Assembly (NCBI RefSeq): GCF_932526225.1
Contig: NC_064043.1
Location: forward strand, 8,485,501 to 8,549,500
Direction: 5' to 3'
Length of the DNA stretch: 64,000 bases
DNA from: Nematostella vectensis
Lineage: Eukaryota; Cnidaria; Anthozoa; Actiniaria; Edwardsiidae
Shown here: positions 23,401 through 39,670 of the stretch, piece by piece
Position numbering within the stretch: position 1 is the first letter of the stretch
Layout: each line of letters begins with the position of its first letter
Notes under the pieces: model-generated
What the model was told of the DNA's origin: nothing
Database searches by the model: none
Seen by the model: the letters and a program-made list of their open reading frames with translations, nothing else
Translations under genes and position numbers: made by a program

Positions 23401-24209
23401 TCGTTTGCCTTTGGAAGAGGAGTACCGCTCTTTGCGCTCTTCGCCTTCAGCTTCGCACGAAAATCCGACGTAAAATGGATGTACGCGGACGAGGCTCGCT
23501 TCACGACGGGTCCATCTCCTTTTGCCTTCTTTTTTCGGGGAACTTTTTCTTTCTTCTGCTTCTTTGCTGGCGACCTACTTTTTATAGGCTCTGCCACGCG
23601 CTTCTTTTTGCTGACACCTTCGCGTAGAGAACAAGAAAGGACAACGAGGTCTTTTCAGCTATCAAGCTTTAGTCAGACTAAAGAGCACATTGAGGGGACT
23701 AAATCCTAGCTTTTAGAGTGATTTTCATCGATTCTGAGCCAAAATTCCGATGAGATTTTGTTTAAGACTATGTGCTGTGGCCATATGTTCATACTTTCTT
23801 TGTAATTTAGCGAAAGATGGCTCAGGAAAGAAATTCGAAAACGCTCTCGAAAATCAAGCGAATGTCAAGGCAGTCGTCTAAATGCAATCTCGTAGACTTC
23901 TTTTACAATGCTGCTATTAGATTTCTTGCAAATCTATCGATTTGAGAAGGTTTGACGAGAGCTCGGTATGTAGTTGGTCCCCACATGAGCCCATATAGAC
24001 CTCTATAAGGCCTAGTAAGGCGATCATAGGAATATAGAAAGCAGTAAGAGAACGTTTTCGGCCATACAGGCCTTCACTGGGAGCGCGACGCAAACGAAAA
24101 ATCTCACTAAATTCAATCTTTTCCAACACTTACCGTCCATTTCACCGTTTTTGCTCGAAGGAGAGAAGAACTGGCTGATTTTTGGAGTCTTGGCAGACTT
24201 AGCACTCAT
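20422..24209 (-). CDS. Two-HMG-box chromatin protein with acidic tail and PIP-box-like N-terminus
   Basis: Exons: 24134-24209, 23298-23617, 22503-22748, 21499-21607, 20422-20465; all junctions are GT-AG and in phase; 264 residues. Residues 1-26 form a short unique segment containing TPKISQFFSP. Residues 28-62 are strongly basic (SKKKR..., KKQKKEK, RKKKAK), probably a nuclear localisation and DNA-binding stretch. HMG box A lies at about 64-132 (KRASSAYIHF...GEEWKKLNDEQKKPY). Box B lies at about 144-213 (KPKRPPTAYFLFLAAFRKEM...LAGERWREMSDEDKKPY). A Lys/Pro/Ala linker leads to an almost pure Asp/Glu tail of about 32 residues. Architecture and tail are HMGB-like: DNA bending and nucleosome/transcription factor facilitation. 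The N-terminal extension is not typical of HMGB1-3, which begin almost directly with box A. I therefore give no symbol. Confidence 0.9.
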
Positions 24210-26045
24210 TCAATGATTTTTGCGAAGGTTTGTGCTTCTGTAGCGCGCAAGAGAGAAAGAGAGAGAACAGTGGTTTGCCCCAAACATTACACGAGGCGGA
24301 CTCAAGCGACGCCGAGTCATTACGCATGCGCACCACTAGACTGCGTGACTTCAACCGTCATTCGATTGTTTCGAATCCGACAAAAAAATTAATATAGCCA
24401 CGGTTAGAATAAACAGAATTGAAATGAAACCTCTTTTTAAACAATAAACCTGCCATATAAACCATTCCAGGGTGACATCTTTCATTCTTGGGCAATAATT
24501 TCACAGTAGTTCGTCGTCATCGCGTTTCCCGCCGAAGATTACGTGACATAAGCTGTCACTTGTTTGTCTAGTTTTTCGCGGGCAAAAGCGCGTCTGAAGC
24601 AAAAGGTCACACGTAGAGCTAAAAATGCAGTTATTTAAGTATTCGCGTTGTCATGGTCAGTAATTATTATATTTTAGATTTACTTTCGAAACTCGGTCAT
24701 AAAGAAGCCCGTTAATATGGTTGAAAGTTATGCGAACAAAAACTTTGACAAGGGCTGCGACATGTACCTATGTTAGCAACGGTTTTGTTAGGGATATCAT
24801 TTTGATTATGATTATGAAACGACCGACGTCAAGCCAAACGTTGCGGTCAAGAGGCAAGATCTCTACAGTTGAACTACTCGGACCCTCGGTAACCACTTTC
24901 CTTTTCCGCTAACATAAACACAAATACCTTTCGCATTTTGCTAAAAACTATATACCCAGAGGGTCCATCCCCATCCTCCACGAGAGGCCCTGTGCCACAA
25001 TAACACTACCGAATAAGACCGAAACGCTTTTTTTCCTGTGTATGTTTTCCACCACGATTTACTTGACCACTGATTAATTTACGATATCACGCATTTCATT
25101 AGCGTTAATAACAGGGGGAACACGCGCAAAAACTTAACCCCACTCCCTTTTAGTGAAAATGGCAACTTTTCGGATTTTGCACCCCCATAAAAATCCTGGG
25201 TACGGACCTGGGTTGTCAGTCAACCAGCTCTAATAATTGTAAATTTCGAAAAAGGAGGTGGAACTATACGTCTCGGGTTCCTGTGCATAGTGTAGTTCCA
25301 GAAAATATCCAAACCGGGAGGGGGTCGGAGATATGACCCCCACCCCTCTGGAATTTCCAACCCCCTGGAAAAATAAATACAGTGACTGTTAAGGAAAATT
25401 TCACCTCTGGAAATTCCTGGGCGTTTGACCCCCCACCCCAGGAATTTCCAATTGGGGGGGGGGGGGGGGTATGTATATATTCTGGAACTACACATTTGCA
25501 GCTTTTCTTGCTCCTGTAGGCCTCCTTAAGCGGGGGCAGGGGGGGGGGACAGAAAGATCGCGTTGGTAACCACTTCGTTCACAGATTACAAGTATAGCTA
25601 ATAATTTTGGTTATCATTTATTATGTACATGACAAGCAATTTATTTACAATGTTACATGACAGGTAGACCTAAATTTTATGAGGAATGTGCTTGTCACTA
25701 CCTAAAATATACTGGCCCTGTGCCCCATTAAATTAAAAATAACCAGTGAATTGCATGTCCTCTTGATGGACCCCAGGTGGGGTATGGCAGTGAGGGTGGG
25801 GTATAACTGGGAAAGTGGGTATAACAGAAAGGTTCCCAATGGCCTTTTTGTTTGGGAGTCTTTGGACGGTAGAAAACCTATGTTCTCTGTACAATATTTT
25901 ATATGTGCAAGTCTTTATAAAAAAAGGAGAGATATCACTTGCAGATTAAACCTTCCAAGAAACTGAGGTGATGGTCACATAATCCATGTCCCCCACTCAA
26001 GTATCTCAAAGTATCTTAATGTATCCTTCCTATGGTATATAAGCA
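24210..26045. other. Spacer between ZMYND10 3' end and the HMG gene promoter
   Basis: The part next to 24209 is GC-richer and carries two E2F-like motifs (TTTCCCGC 24525-24532, TTTCGCGGGC 24574-24583). Around 25000-25470 lies a dispersed-repeat fragment with a G16 run (25454-25469) and the phrase AAAATCCTGGGTACGGACCTG. A minus-strand poly(A) signal candidate (TTTATT on plus, about 25641) could end ZMYND10. No exon is seen. Confidence 0.5.
24525..24583 (-). promoter_or_regulatory. Pair of E2F-like sites upstream of the HMG gene
   Basis: TTTCCCGC at 24525-24532 and TTTCGCGGGC at 24574-24583 match the E2F consensus TTTSSCGC or nearly so. They lie about 320-375 bp upstream of the start codon. 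This hints at S-phase expression; it is inference from motif only. Confidence 0.35.
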
Positions 26046-32819
<6,774 letters not shown>

Positions 32820-32845
32820 TTTGTTACTAAGCAGCCCAGGAGTCC

Positions 32846-32860
32846 GCGACCACAGGTAAC
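32846..32860 (-). promoter_or_regulatory. Candidate RFX X-box upstream of ZMYND10
   Basis: GCGACC-ACA-GGTAAC fits the RFX pattern GYNRCC(N1-3)RGNAAC and lies 27-41 bp upstream of the ZMYND10 start codon. ZMYND10 is a motile-cilium gene of the kind regulated by RFX and FOXJ1 factors. The same string is found in a transposable-element terminus at 47128-47145, which leaves open whether it is a host site or repeat debris. Confidence 0.45.
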
Positions 32861-33597
32861 CCAGACGAGCTTAGCGCCGCGCGCGCGAAGCGCTCAAGGG
32901 AAGCGGCGTCTTTTTTGTAAGAGGATCGTACCTTTGCTTCTCGGCGGGCCTATCACGCTCTACATGGCTATGACGTCACTGGCCCTTTCTGCTCTCAGGA
33001 AGCGTCCGCCATATTGAAAAGTGTGAGTCTGAGCGCAAAGCATCATGGAGCTGACAGCAAGTCAGTCTAGTTTACTTCGGCTGTAACGCAGGCTAAAGGC
33101 GTGCCGGATCATATGTAAAAATCGACTGGAAATGGTTTCGTACTGCACAATTGGCAAATGTAATTTTCTCTGGTTCTCCATGAATCGTGTTATTTCCATT
33201 TTTTCTGCGTGATATATGGAACTTTCGATATCCCTCCATATGCTCCCGATGGCGATGAAAGTCATTTTAATACCGGCCCTCTGAAATCATTGAACCTGTC
33301 ACTGGCACCTCCCCCTTCCCCTTTACTTGACAATGTAAATACGGGTGGTATTATGGCCTTCAAAATTCCGTACAACAAATTGAAGTTGTTAAAGTGTAAT
33401 AGTCAAGCCATGACAAGAGAGAACAAAGACATAACAGTATTAGTACTAAATAAACTAAATAGTATTTCACGGTTTTTGAAAACCACTCTAATCTACTAAA
33501 ATATACATGTGGAAATCTGTAGGGATAGGCTAACAGGCTTGTAAACAAGGGGAAACGCGCACTTCCCCATACCCCCCCTCCCCTTGGCGGCCACTAA

Positions 33598-33701
33598 GTG
33601 GCTGGCATTTCTTATTAAAGAGTCTTCAAATACCATGCTTTTATTATATGACTGCGCCCCCACCTCCCCCCTCAACCAATCCTCGGTACGCACCTGTCAG
33701 T
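33598..33701 (+). repeat. Dispersed repeat ending in poly(C) and CCAATCCTnGGTACGCACCTG
   Basis: One of at least three related copies. The others are about 36424-36530 (minus) and 63540-63620 (plus). Each has a TTCAAATAnnATGCTTT-like part, a C-rich run, then TCRnCCAATCnTnGGT and an ACCTG-like end. The C-run length varies between copies. Confidence 0.6.
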
Positions 33702-33734
33702 TATGCTGACCGGTTTGGCATCTTGACTTGACTT

Positions 33735-34127
33735 AGGGGCCCTCCACACTAACACGGATTCGTTTGGATCTATATACTTTTTTGATACGTTTAGGACTTT
33801 CGTCCACTAACACGCGCGCTGGATCCAGAGAATCCGGATACTTTTGAAAACGCCGTCGAAAGTGAATCAAAATGAATCCGTACACTTTGGTCCGAAAATG
33901 AAAACGATAACGTCATATCGCAGGCGCGTCTGCTGCAATGAGCATGCATAAAAATGACGTCACGCCGTACCTTTCAGCGTTTTCAAACGTTTGAAATCGG
34001 TGTTAGTTTGGACAGCTGGATCCAGACGAACACTCTGCGAAAACGATAGTGTGGACGCGAATCAAGTGATGCGTTTTTGGCGAACCGAATCCGGACTTTT
34101 GAATCCGTGTTAGTGTGGATGACCCCT
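33735..34127. mobile_element. MITE with 28-bp terminal inverted repeats
   Basis: The left end reads AGGGGCCCTCCACACTAACA and continues CGGATTC. The right end is the inverse with two changes (AGGGGTCATCCACACTAACA...). The interior contains more copies of the GTGTGGACG/CGTCCAC-type motif and GGATCCAGA palindromic pieces. No ORF; no clear target duplication. Confidence 0.8.
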
Positions 34128-34331
34128 CAATGTTTGATACAGTGAACCTCGAGAACCCGAACTTGGATAATTCGAGCTCCCCCTATATCCCTTTTTCTTG
34201 AGAGGCCAGTTGGCAAAACAAAACTGCGCGAAAAGATTGTGCAATTCATACGGTTCGATAGAAATCTAAACGAAAATATTTAGTACTCTATTTGTTTCTT
34301 GATATTCTATAATTATTTAGTTCTAGATATT

Positions 34332-37300
34332 CTATAATCTGTCCAGATTGTAAAATCTTCTTCCATTTTTGCAAAGAATAGCGTCCCTCTCCTCTTTGGT
34401 CACGTGATCTGCGATGATCTCGGTGTATGCCTTGAACACGCCAGCGTACGAAGCGCCAGCCACCTTACAAACTGGCCAATCAGAACCGTAAACACACCTG
34501 TCAGTGCCAAATACTGACAACACGTGCTACAGGGGCGAGAAAACACGCGGTTATATTGGGATAAGTAAAAAGTGGAATGAGAAAATCTATCCCTCAGATT
34601 ATAAGGGGAGGTGGAGAGTGTCCTACCAGGGGGTGTAAGCTATCCCAGAGATCCTCGTTTGCAATATTCTGTTGCATTAGAAGTACCTACATCCAAGAGG
34701 ATTTAACAGATCTAGCTTTTTGCCAGGGGGGGAGGGGGGGGAGTTGACCAAATCATTTTCGTCATTATTTTACCTTCGTAACGATTAAAACAAAAAAACA
34801 ATAAAAAAGCAGCCCAGGGGAGGGGGGGGGGGGGGGGGGGTTAAACCCCTTAACCCCCGTAGATCCGCTACTGTCTAATATAAAAATAGTAGTGTTCTTG
34901 AAACTGAAGAAGTCTTAAAAAAGAGTAGCATTCCAGTAATGTCAGTGAAAGAGTAGCGTTTGCGCGAAGTGAAGCGAATTCATTCGCCGCGCGTGGACTC
35001 CTTTTTTTCCCAAGCCTCTTGTGTCTAAAAAATGGTTTGGCGTAAACACTACCTTCACGTATGGCTTGAGGTCATCTTTAGTCCAGTTGCACAAATCTGC
35101 TTCTGTGACCATCCCAGAGCTTGATTAACAAATACATATCAGTAACTTGACTCAGCAGTGGAAGAGAGGACACACAGAAACGTTTGGCTCTTTTAAAAGA
35201 GCCAAACGGACGTAGGGGCGGACCTAGGGGCGAACCAGGGGTGTGGCGAGCGGGATCCAGCCCCCTAATTATTTGGCTTGAAAATCACAAGAAATATAAG
35301 GAAATCAACGGGAGAACAATGAATCCGGTCCCCCTTTCAGGATTCCTTGATCTGCCACTGTTCGACTATGTTACCGTAAAATGCGGCGTGTTTTTTTAAA
35401 TTTTGATGGTACGAGAAGGGAGGGGGGGGGGGTTGTTCAATAGATAGGAGGCGTTTATTAGAGAGGGGCGTTCATTTCAACCTATAACAATAAAACAAAC
35501 CTAAGTGCAGTGGGGTTCTAATTTCAGTCAGGATCAAGTTAAATTATAGCCTGCGTAGCAAGCGTTTTTTGACACTAAACAAGTCTCACCCAGTAGAAGC
35601 CAAGCTCAAATTAAGCAAGAAGGCAATTAAATTTGATATATATTACCGGAATTCCTATGTCATTTGTTTTTAAGCTGGCGTTTAATAGAGGGGGGCGTTC
35701 AATACAAATTTATAGGCTTAGGGAGGCGTTTATTAAATAGGAGGCGTTCTTCAGAAAGTGGGCGTTTATATTAGATCATTTACGGTATGTATACATTAAG
35801 ATCACACTTTTTTTACAAGCATCTAGGGCAGTTCTACGGAGATGGGCACCAAGTTTTTCCTTTTTCCATGTAATCCATCTTGAAATACTTACATTTTACA
35901 AAACACACAAGTTTTTCCTGGGCTATCCATGTAATCCATCTTGAAATACTTACATTTTACAAAACACATTTGGATTTTTCGCAAGCTCAGTGATTCCTGC
36001 TTTCCAGCTATCAATGGCCCCCTCTTTTATATTTGGTTTCGCGATATGATCTATCATGAACTTTAATCTAAATTACAAAAAACAACATTGAATGACATTA
36101 AAAAGAGATTAGTATTCCTGGAAGCCTGGTGCGTAGGGAGGGATATGGGCATCTCCCTTTCAAAGTCCAAAAAACGGTTTTCTTTTTTTAGCTAGGCTAC
36201 AATACTATCCACACTCTGCAAATTAGCAGGTCGTAAATCCCTGTACGCCACTGAAAAAAACTTGTGATGAAAAACTCTCTCTGTTAGGCAATAAGAATCA
36301 GCCAATTTTACAGCTATTTGCATAATATATGCCTGCATTCGCCCATCCCTCCCCATACCCACCACAACAAATTCTCTCATAGTTGCAGGGCCGTAGCAGG
36401 CCCGCCAATATTTTCTTAACAGGCGCGTAACCAAGATTGGCTGAGGGGGGGGGGGGGGGGGGTAGGAGTGCACAGCAATCGATATCATATGGAAAAAGCA
36501 AACTATTTGAAGATTCATTAATAAATGACTCACTTTTTGGCTTCCAAGGGGGGTGTGTGCACAGTCTAGGCACCCCCTGTACCCGCCTGCTTAGTGTGTA
36601 TATTCGTAACCTTTATCATGCCTGCTACAGCTTTGAAATGGAAATGAGGTTGATATTTCACACACCTTGGGAACTTCTTGACAACATCATTGGCTATCTG
36701 GAAGTGCCTTTCCCTAATAAAGGAAGATATAACCTTAGCTGTTATTCCCCTAAAAGCATCAGGTTACTATTCAAAGGCTGCATGAAAATGCATTATGTCT
36801 AGTGTTAAAATTATTACATATGACAGCAAGAAAAAGTGAGTTTGGGAAAGAAATAATTCAAACAACAAACCTTATAAGCAAGTCAAATGTGAGACCCTTC
36901 TTTTCTAAAATACCTACAAGAAAGAAAACAGACTGTCCAATAACTAAAAAAAACAATTGTGTTACAAGAAATATGAATCTATCATAACACTGTAGGATCA
37001 AAACTCATTAAAAAGAGGGGGGAGGAAAAAATCATACCTGTCAACTCTCTATAGAAAATCAACCTATTGCCTATTTTCTATTTAAATAATTAAAACAAGA
37101 ATTCCCTTGCGTAGCGCAATTTATCTAACACCATCAGGAGATATATAAGAGGATTTGTGCACAAGAGCTTTCTATATGGTAAACAGCTGTGAGGTTATAC
37201 CCACCCCTCCCTCAAAAAATGAATAAACCCCCACCCCTTCCCAAAAAACATTCTCAAGCCTTGAGATTTTTGGAGGTTGACAGGTATGTAAAATAGATAT

Positions 37301-39526
37301 ATTAGCCATCCAATCCACCTCCTGGATTCACCCTAATAAGCCAAGATTAGAGGGATGGGATAGATGTTACACAAAAAGAATTAAATAGCTTTGCCCACAC
37401 CCAGCCATGTGCAGCTCTCTAGACAAATCATAACAGACCAATCATATGTTTGGTGTTTCTCTAGCTTGCAACAATGACAGTACGGGAACAGTGTGTTGTT
37501 AGGCTAAATTCTTATAATAAACCACAAAGTTCCCTCTAATTTGGCTGGAATGCGTAGGACAAAGGTCAAGCAAAGATTTTGACAGAGAAGTTATAAAAAA
37601 ACATACCCCATGGGGTGGTATATATTTTACTTAATCGAAAACCAGATAAAATGCCTAGGAACAGCCTGGAACACAGGCTTGTAGGTACAAGCTGAGTGCT
37701 ACAGCCCTCACCTAACCCTCTGAGAACCTCTGGTCGTTCAAGCCATGCATTGTCTGGTTCACCCTCTAGAATGTTACGAACACCTCTGAATTTTGGGAAT
37801 TTTTTATACCTTTCCAGAATGCTTTCCAGCTAAAATATATGAAAAAGTTTAGACACCAAATTTATAAAAAATATTTTGTGAGGGCCATGGAGGGAGGTGA
37901 GCAAGGGTTGCAATGTTCAATAATTTAAAAAAAATTCAAAAATTGTTATTTGAAAACTGTGCCCTAGTAAGTGTGATATTATGCATGGAAAATCATAAGA
38001 GTTTCTACAGGGGGGGGGGGGGGGGGAGCAGGATTTCTGGGATGGTGGGGGACTTCCCTAAACGGGTACCAATATATAATCATACAGTTTCGAATTAATC
38101 TTTGGATGATGCTAGCTTTTCATATATTTCTCCTATAATTTATGTACTCTGGACCCCTTGGATCTGACACTGGGAGGGGGAGGGCACAATGTGGAGGGAA
38201 GGGAGGGAAAGGGGGTAACTTTACCTTAGGGTCTTGGAGATCCACCCATCCGACAATTCCTTCAAGGGTGCCATTAACGTCTGGTAAGTTTAGTATCCAG
38301 TCTATAATGATATGACAGCTAACTAGGGTAAGTAGAATATGCAGACCAGGGGTGTTTCCAGTGTTTGCTGGGGGGGGGGGGGGGAGGGGGTGTGCTGTCT
38401 CAGGTCTCTGGTATGTTGTGTAATCTAGGCCTAAGTTTTCTTAAAAGTGTGTACCTGTTTCTTCATATGTCTGGTTTACTTGTATAAACATGGCCTTGCG
38501 GACTGGTGTCTCTGTCAACTCCTCTTCCAGGTCCTCCAGGGAGAATGGCCGGTAGATGTCTTTCAGCTCCTTTCCAGGCCATGGGTAATAAAATGTCTTA
38601 TTATCCCACATATCTGAAAAAAATAGGGTTGGGTTGGGTCCCTTATCTCCCCTGGCTCTAAATGTCCGATGTAACTAATTGATCACTTTAAAAATAATAA
38701 CTTGTTGAAATTGATAACTGGCGTTAATAAATAATATCAATTTACTAAATGGTTATCAATTGATATAAAAAAATGATACCAATTGATAACTAATCCATAG
38801 AAACTGATAAGTGATCAAATTGATAACAACTGATAATCAAGTCAATAAAATTTACATAAATCAATAAATAATTTATAACTGTAATGCACTGAAACAATTG
38901 ATAGCAGGAAAAATTTGAGGGAGTATCAATTGTTATCAATTGCTGATACCAATTATTATCAAGTTTATCAATTGTTTTTTGATTATTTTTTTTTGGGGGG
39001 GGGGGGAGGGTATACCCACCCCTTTTCCAGAAAAACTAATATACCCTACCCCTACCCCCCAAAAATTCCCAAGCTTTGAGATTTGGATTGAGGTTGAAAG
39101 GTACATAGCTGACAACTCACCCGCATCAGGCGGATGTCACAATGTTTTGGACCTCATCATTAACCTATTTTTTGTGAGAATGTTCATACATTCTCTGTAG
39201 TCATTCGCATTGGCTCTTTTGGATTTGTTTCACGTAACTTATTTACAGCTATGCAGGTATGTCATGACTCCTTGCTTTTGATAAGCAATAGATAACAGTT
39301 GGTTATCAATGACTGATACCACTTGATCATCGATTTATCAATTAGTTGTTTATCAGTGGCTCAAGTTGATTGCTTTGAATGTAAGTACTTTTAAAAGCTA
39401 AAGTCTCTCAATAAACTCCAATTTCCCTTGAAAATACAGATGATGCAAAATTACGTGGATGTGGCGTATTCGGATATTTTACTTACGGATATGACAATCG
39501 AGTATTTCAGCGCGCACTTCCGCCAT
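34332..39526 (-). CDS. Amidohydrolase-2 family metal-dependent hydrolase (COG3618-type, TIM barrel)
   Basis: Exons: 39487-39526, 38455-38613, 38225-38301, 37712-37829, 36871-36913, 36666-36713, 35954-36067, 35053-35119, 34332-34526; phases close and give 286 residues, the usual size. Metal-binding and catalytic positions are visible: D-C-H-I-H-M-W-D at residues 10-17 (HxH after strand 1), MIDHIAKP (His 169) and YGSDWPV (Asp 238). Other family blocks are [27 protein letters not shown] and [12 protein letters not shown]. Relatives hydrolyse lactones or amides (L-fuconolactonase, 2-pyrone-4,6-dicarboxylate hydrolase); the animal substrate is unknown to me. The family is common in bacteria and scattered in invertebrates. 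The gene carries animal introns, so any transfer is old. It is divergent from POLRMT with 144 bp between start codons. Confidence 0.9.
35181..35208. repeat. Perfect 28-bp palindrome in amidohydrolase intron 7
   Basis: CGTTTGGCTCTTTT followed directly by its reverse complement. It abuts a C/G-rich dispersed repeat (TAGGGGCGGACCTAGGGGCG). It resembles a histone-type stem (GGCTCT...AGAGCC), but no histone gene is near. Confidence 0.8.
35850..35970. repeat. 61-bp tandem duplication covering a splice donor of the amidohydrolase gene
   Basis: A block starting CCATGTAATCCATCTTGAAA occurs at 35866 and again at 35927; 42 bases are identical between copies. The block contains, on the minus strand, the end of exon 7 (TGTTTTGTAAAAT) and its GTAAGT donor. 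The functional donor (35953) is in the right copy; the left copy is a decoy inside the intron. Confidence 0.8.
36424..36530 (-). repeat. Inverted copy of the poly(C)-ended dispersed repeat
   Basis: On the minus strand it reads TCTTCAAATAGTTTGCTTTT, a C18 run (G 36445-36462 on plus), then TCAGCCAATCTTGGTTACGC. It matches the copies at about 33598 and 63540. Located in intron 6 of the amidohydrolase gene. Confidence 0.6.
37033..37288. mobile_element. MITE with CATACCTGTCAA ends in amidohydrolase intron 4
   Basis: The left end reads CATACCTGTCAAC and the right end is its inverse, TTGACAGGTATG. The right half (CCCACCCCTTCCCAAAAAAC, then CAAGCCTTGAGATTT) is related to a fragment at about 39006-39105 in intron 1 of the same gene. 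Non-coding. Confidence 0.65.
38705..39370. repeat. Cluster of TGATAA/TTATCA motifs in amidohydrolase intron 1
   Basis: I count nine TGATAA or TTATCA hexamers between 38710 and 38975 and four more between 39275 and 39365, mostly as ATTGATAAC and its inverse. A G12 run and a MITE fragment (about 38995-39105) split the cluster. It could be a decayed palindromic satellite or a GATA-factor-type enhancer; the sequence does not decide. Confidence 0.55.
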
Positions 39527-39670
39527 CTGGTCGCTTCGTTTGTTTCGTTATTTATACTCCCTGAACCCTACCCTCCCATATTGAAAATAACCCAGAAGAC
39601 CCTGGAGACGAGTTTGCATCTGTACCTTGCCCTCCCCCCTCACCGCTGTACACAGTCCGTGTGTTCAATC
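39527..39670. promoter_or_regulatory. 144-bp divergent promoter of amidohydrolase and POLRMT
   Basis: This is the whole space between the two start codons. It contains TATTTATA (about 39549-39556) and C-rich stretches, and both start codons sit in ATGGCGGAA/ATGGCCGCC contexts (YY1-like). Both 5' UTRs must be very short or overlap the opposite gene. Sharing of regulatory elements is inferred. Confidence 0.6.

Larger units (their letters stand above)
32820..34331. other. Spacer between amidohydrolase 3' end and ZMYND10 promoter
   Basis: Next to ZMYND10 lies a GC-rich promoter-like stretch with an X-box-like site (32846-32860), CGCG-rich DNA and a full CRE (TGACGTCA, 32971-32978). A dispersed poly(C) repeat follows at about 33598-33701, then a MITE at 33735-34127. 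I see no exon. Confidence 0.55.

Noticed and set aside
23202-23597. HMG protein starting at 23597
   Set aside because: That position is GTG, not ATG, and lies inside exon 2. A good upstream exon with ATG at 24209 joins in phase.
35181-35208. Histone 3' stem-loop
   Set aside because: GGCTCT...AGAGCC resembles the histone mRNA stem, but the loop is two bases too long, the purine downstream element is missing and no histone gene is nearby.
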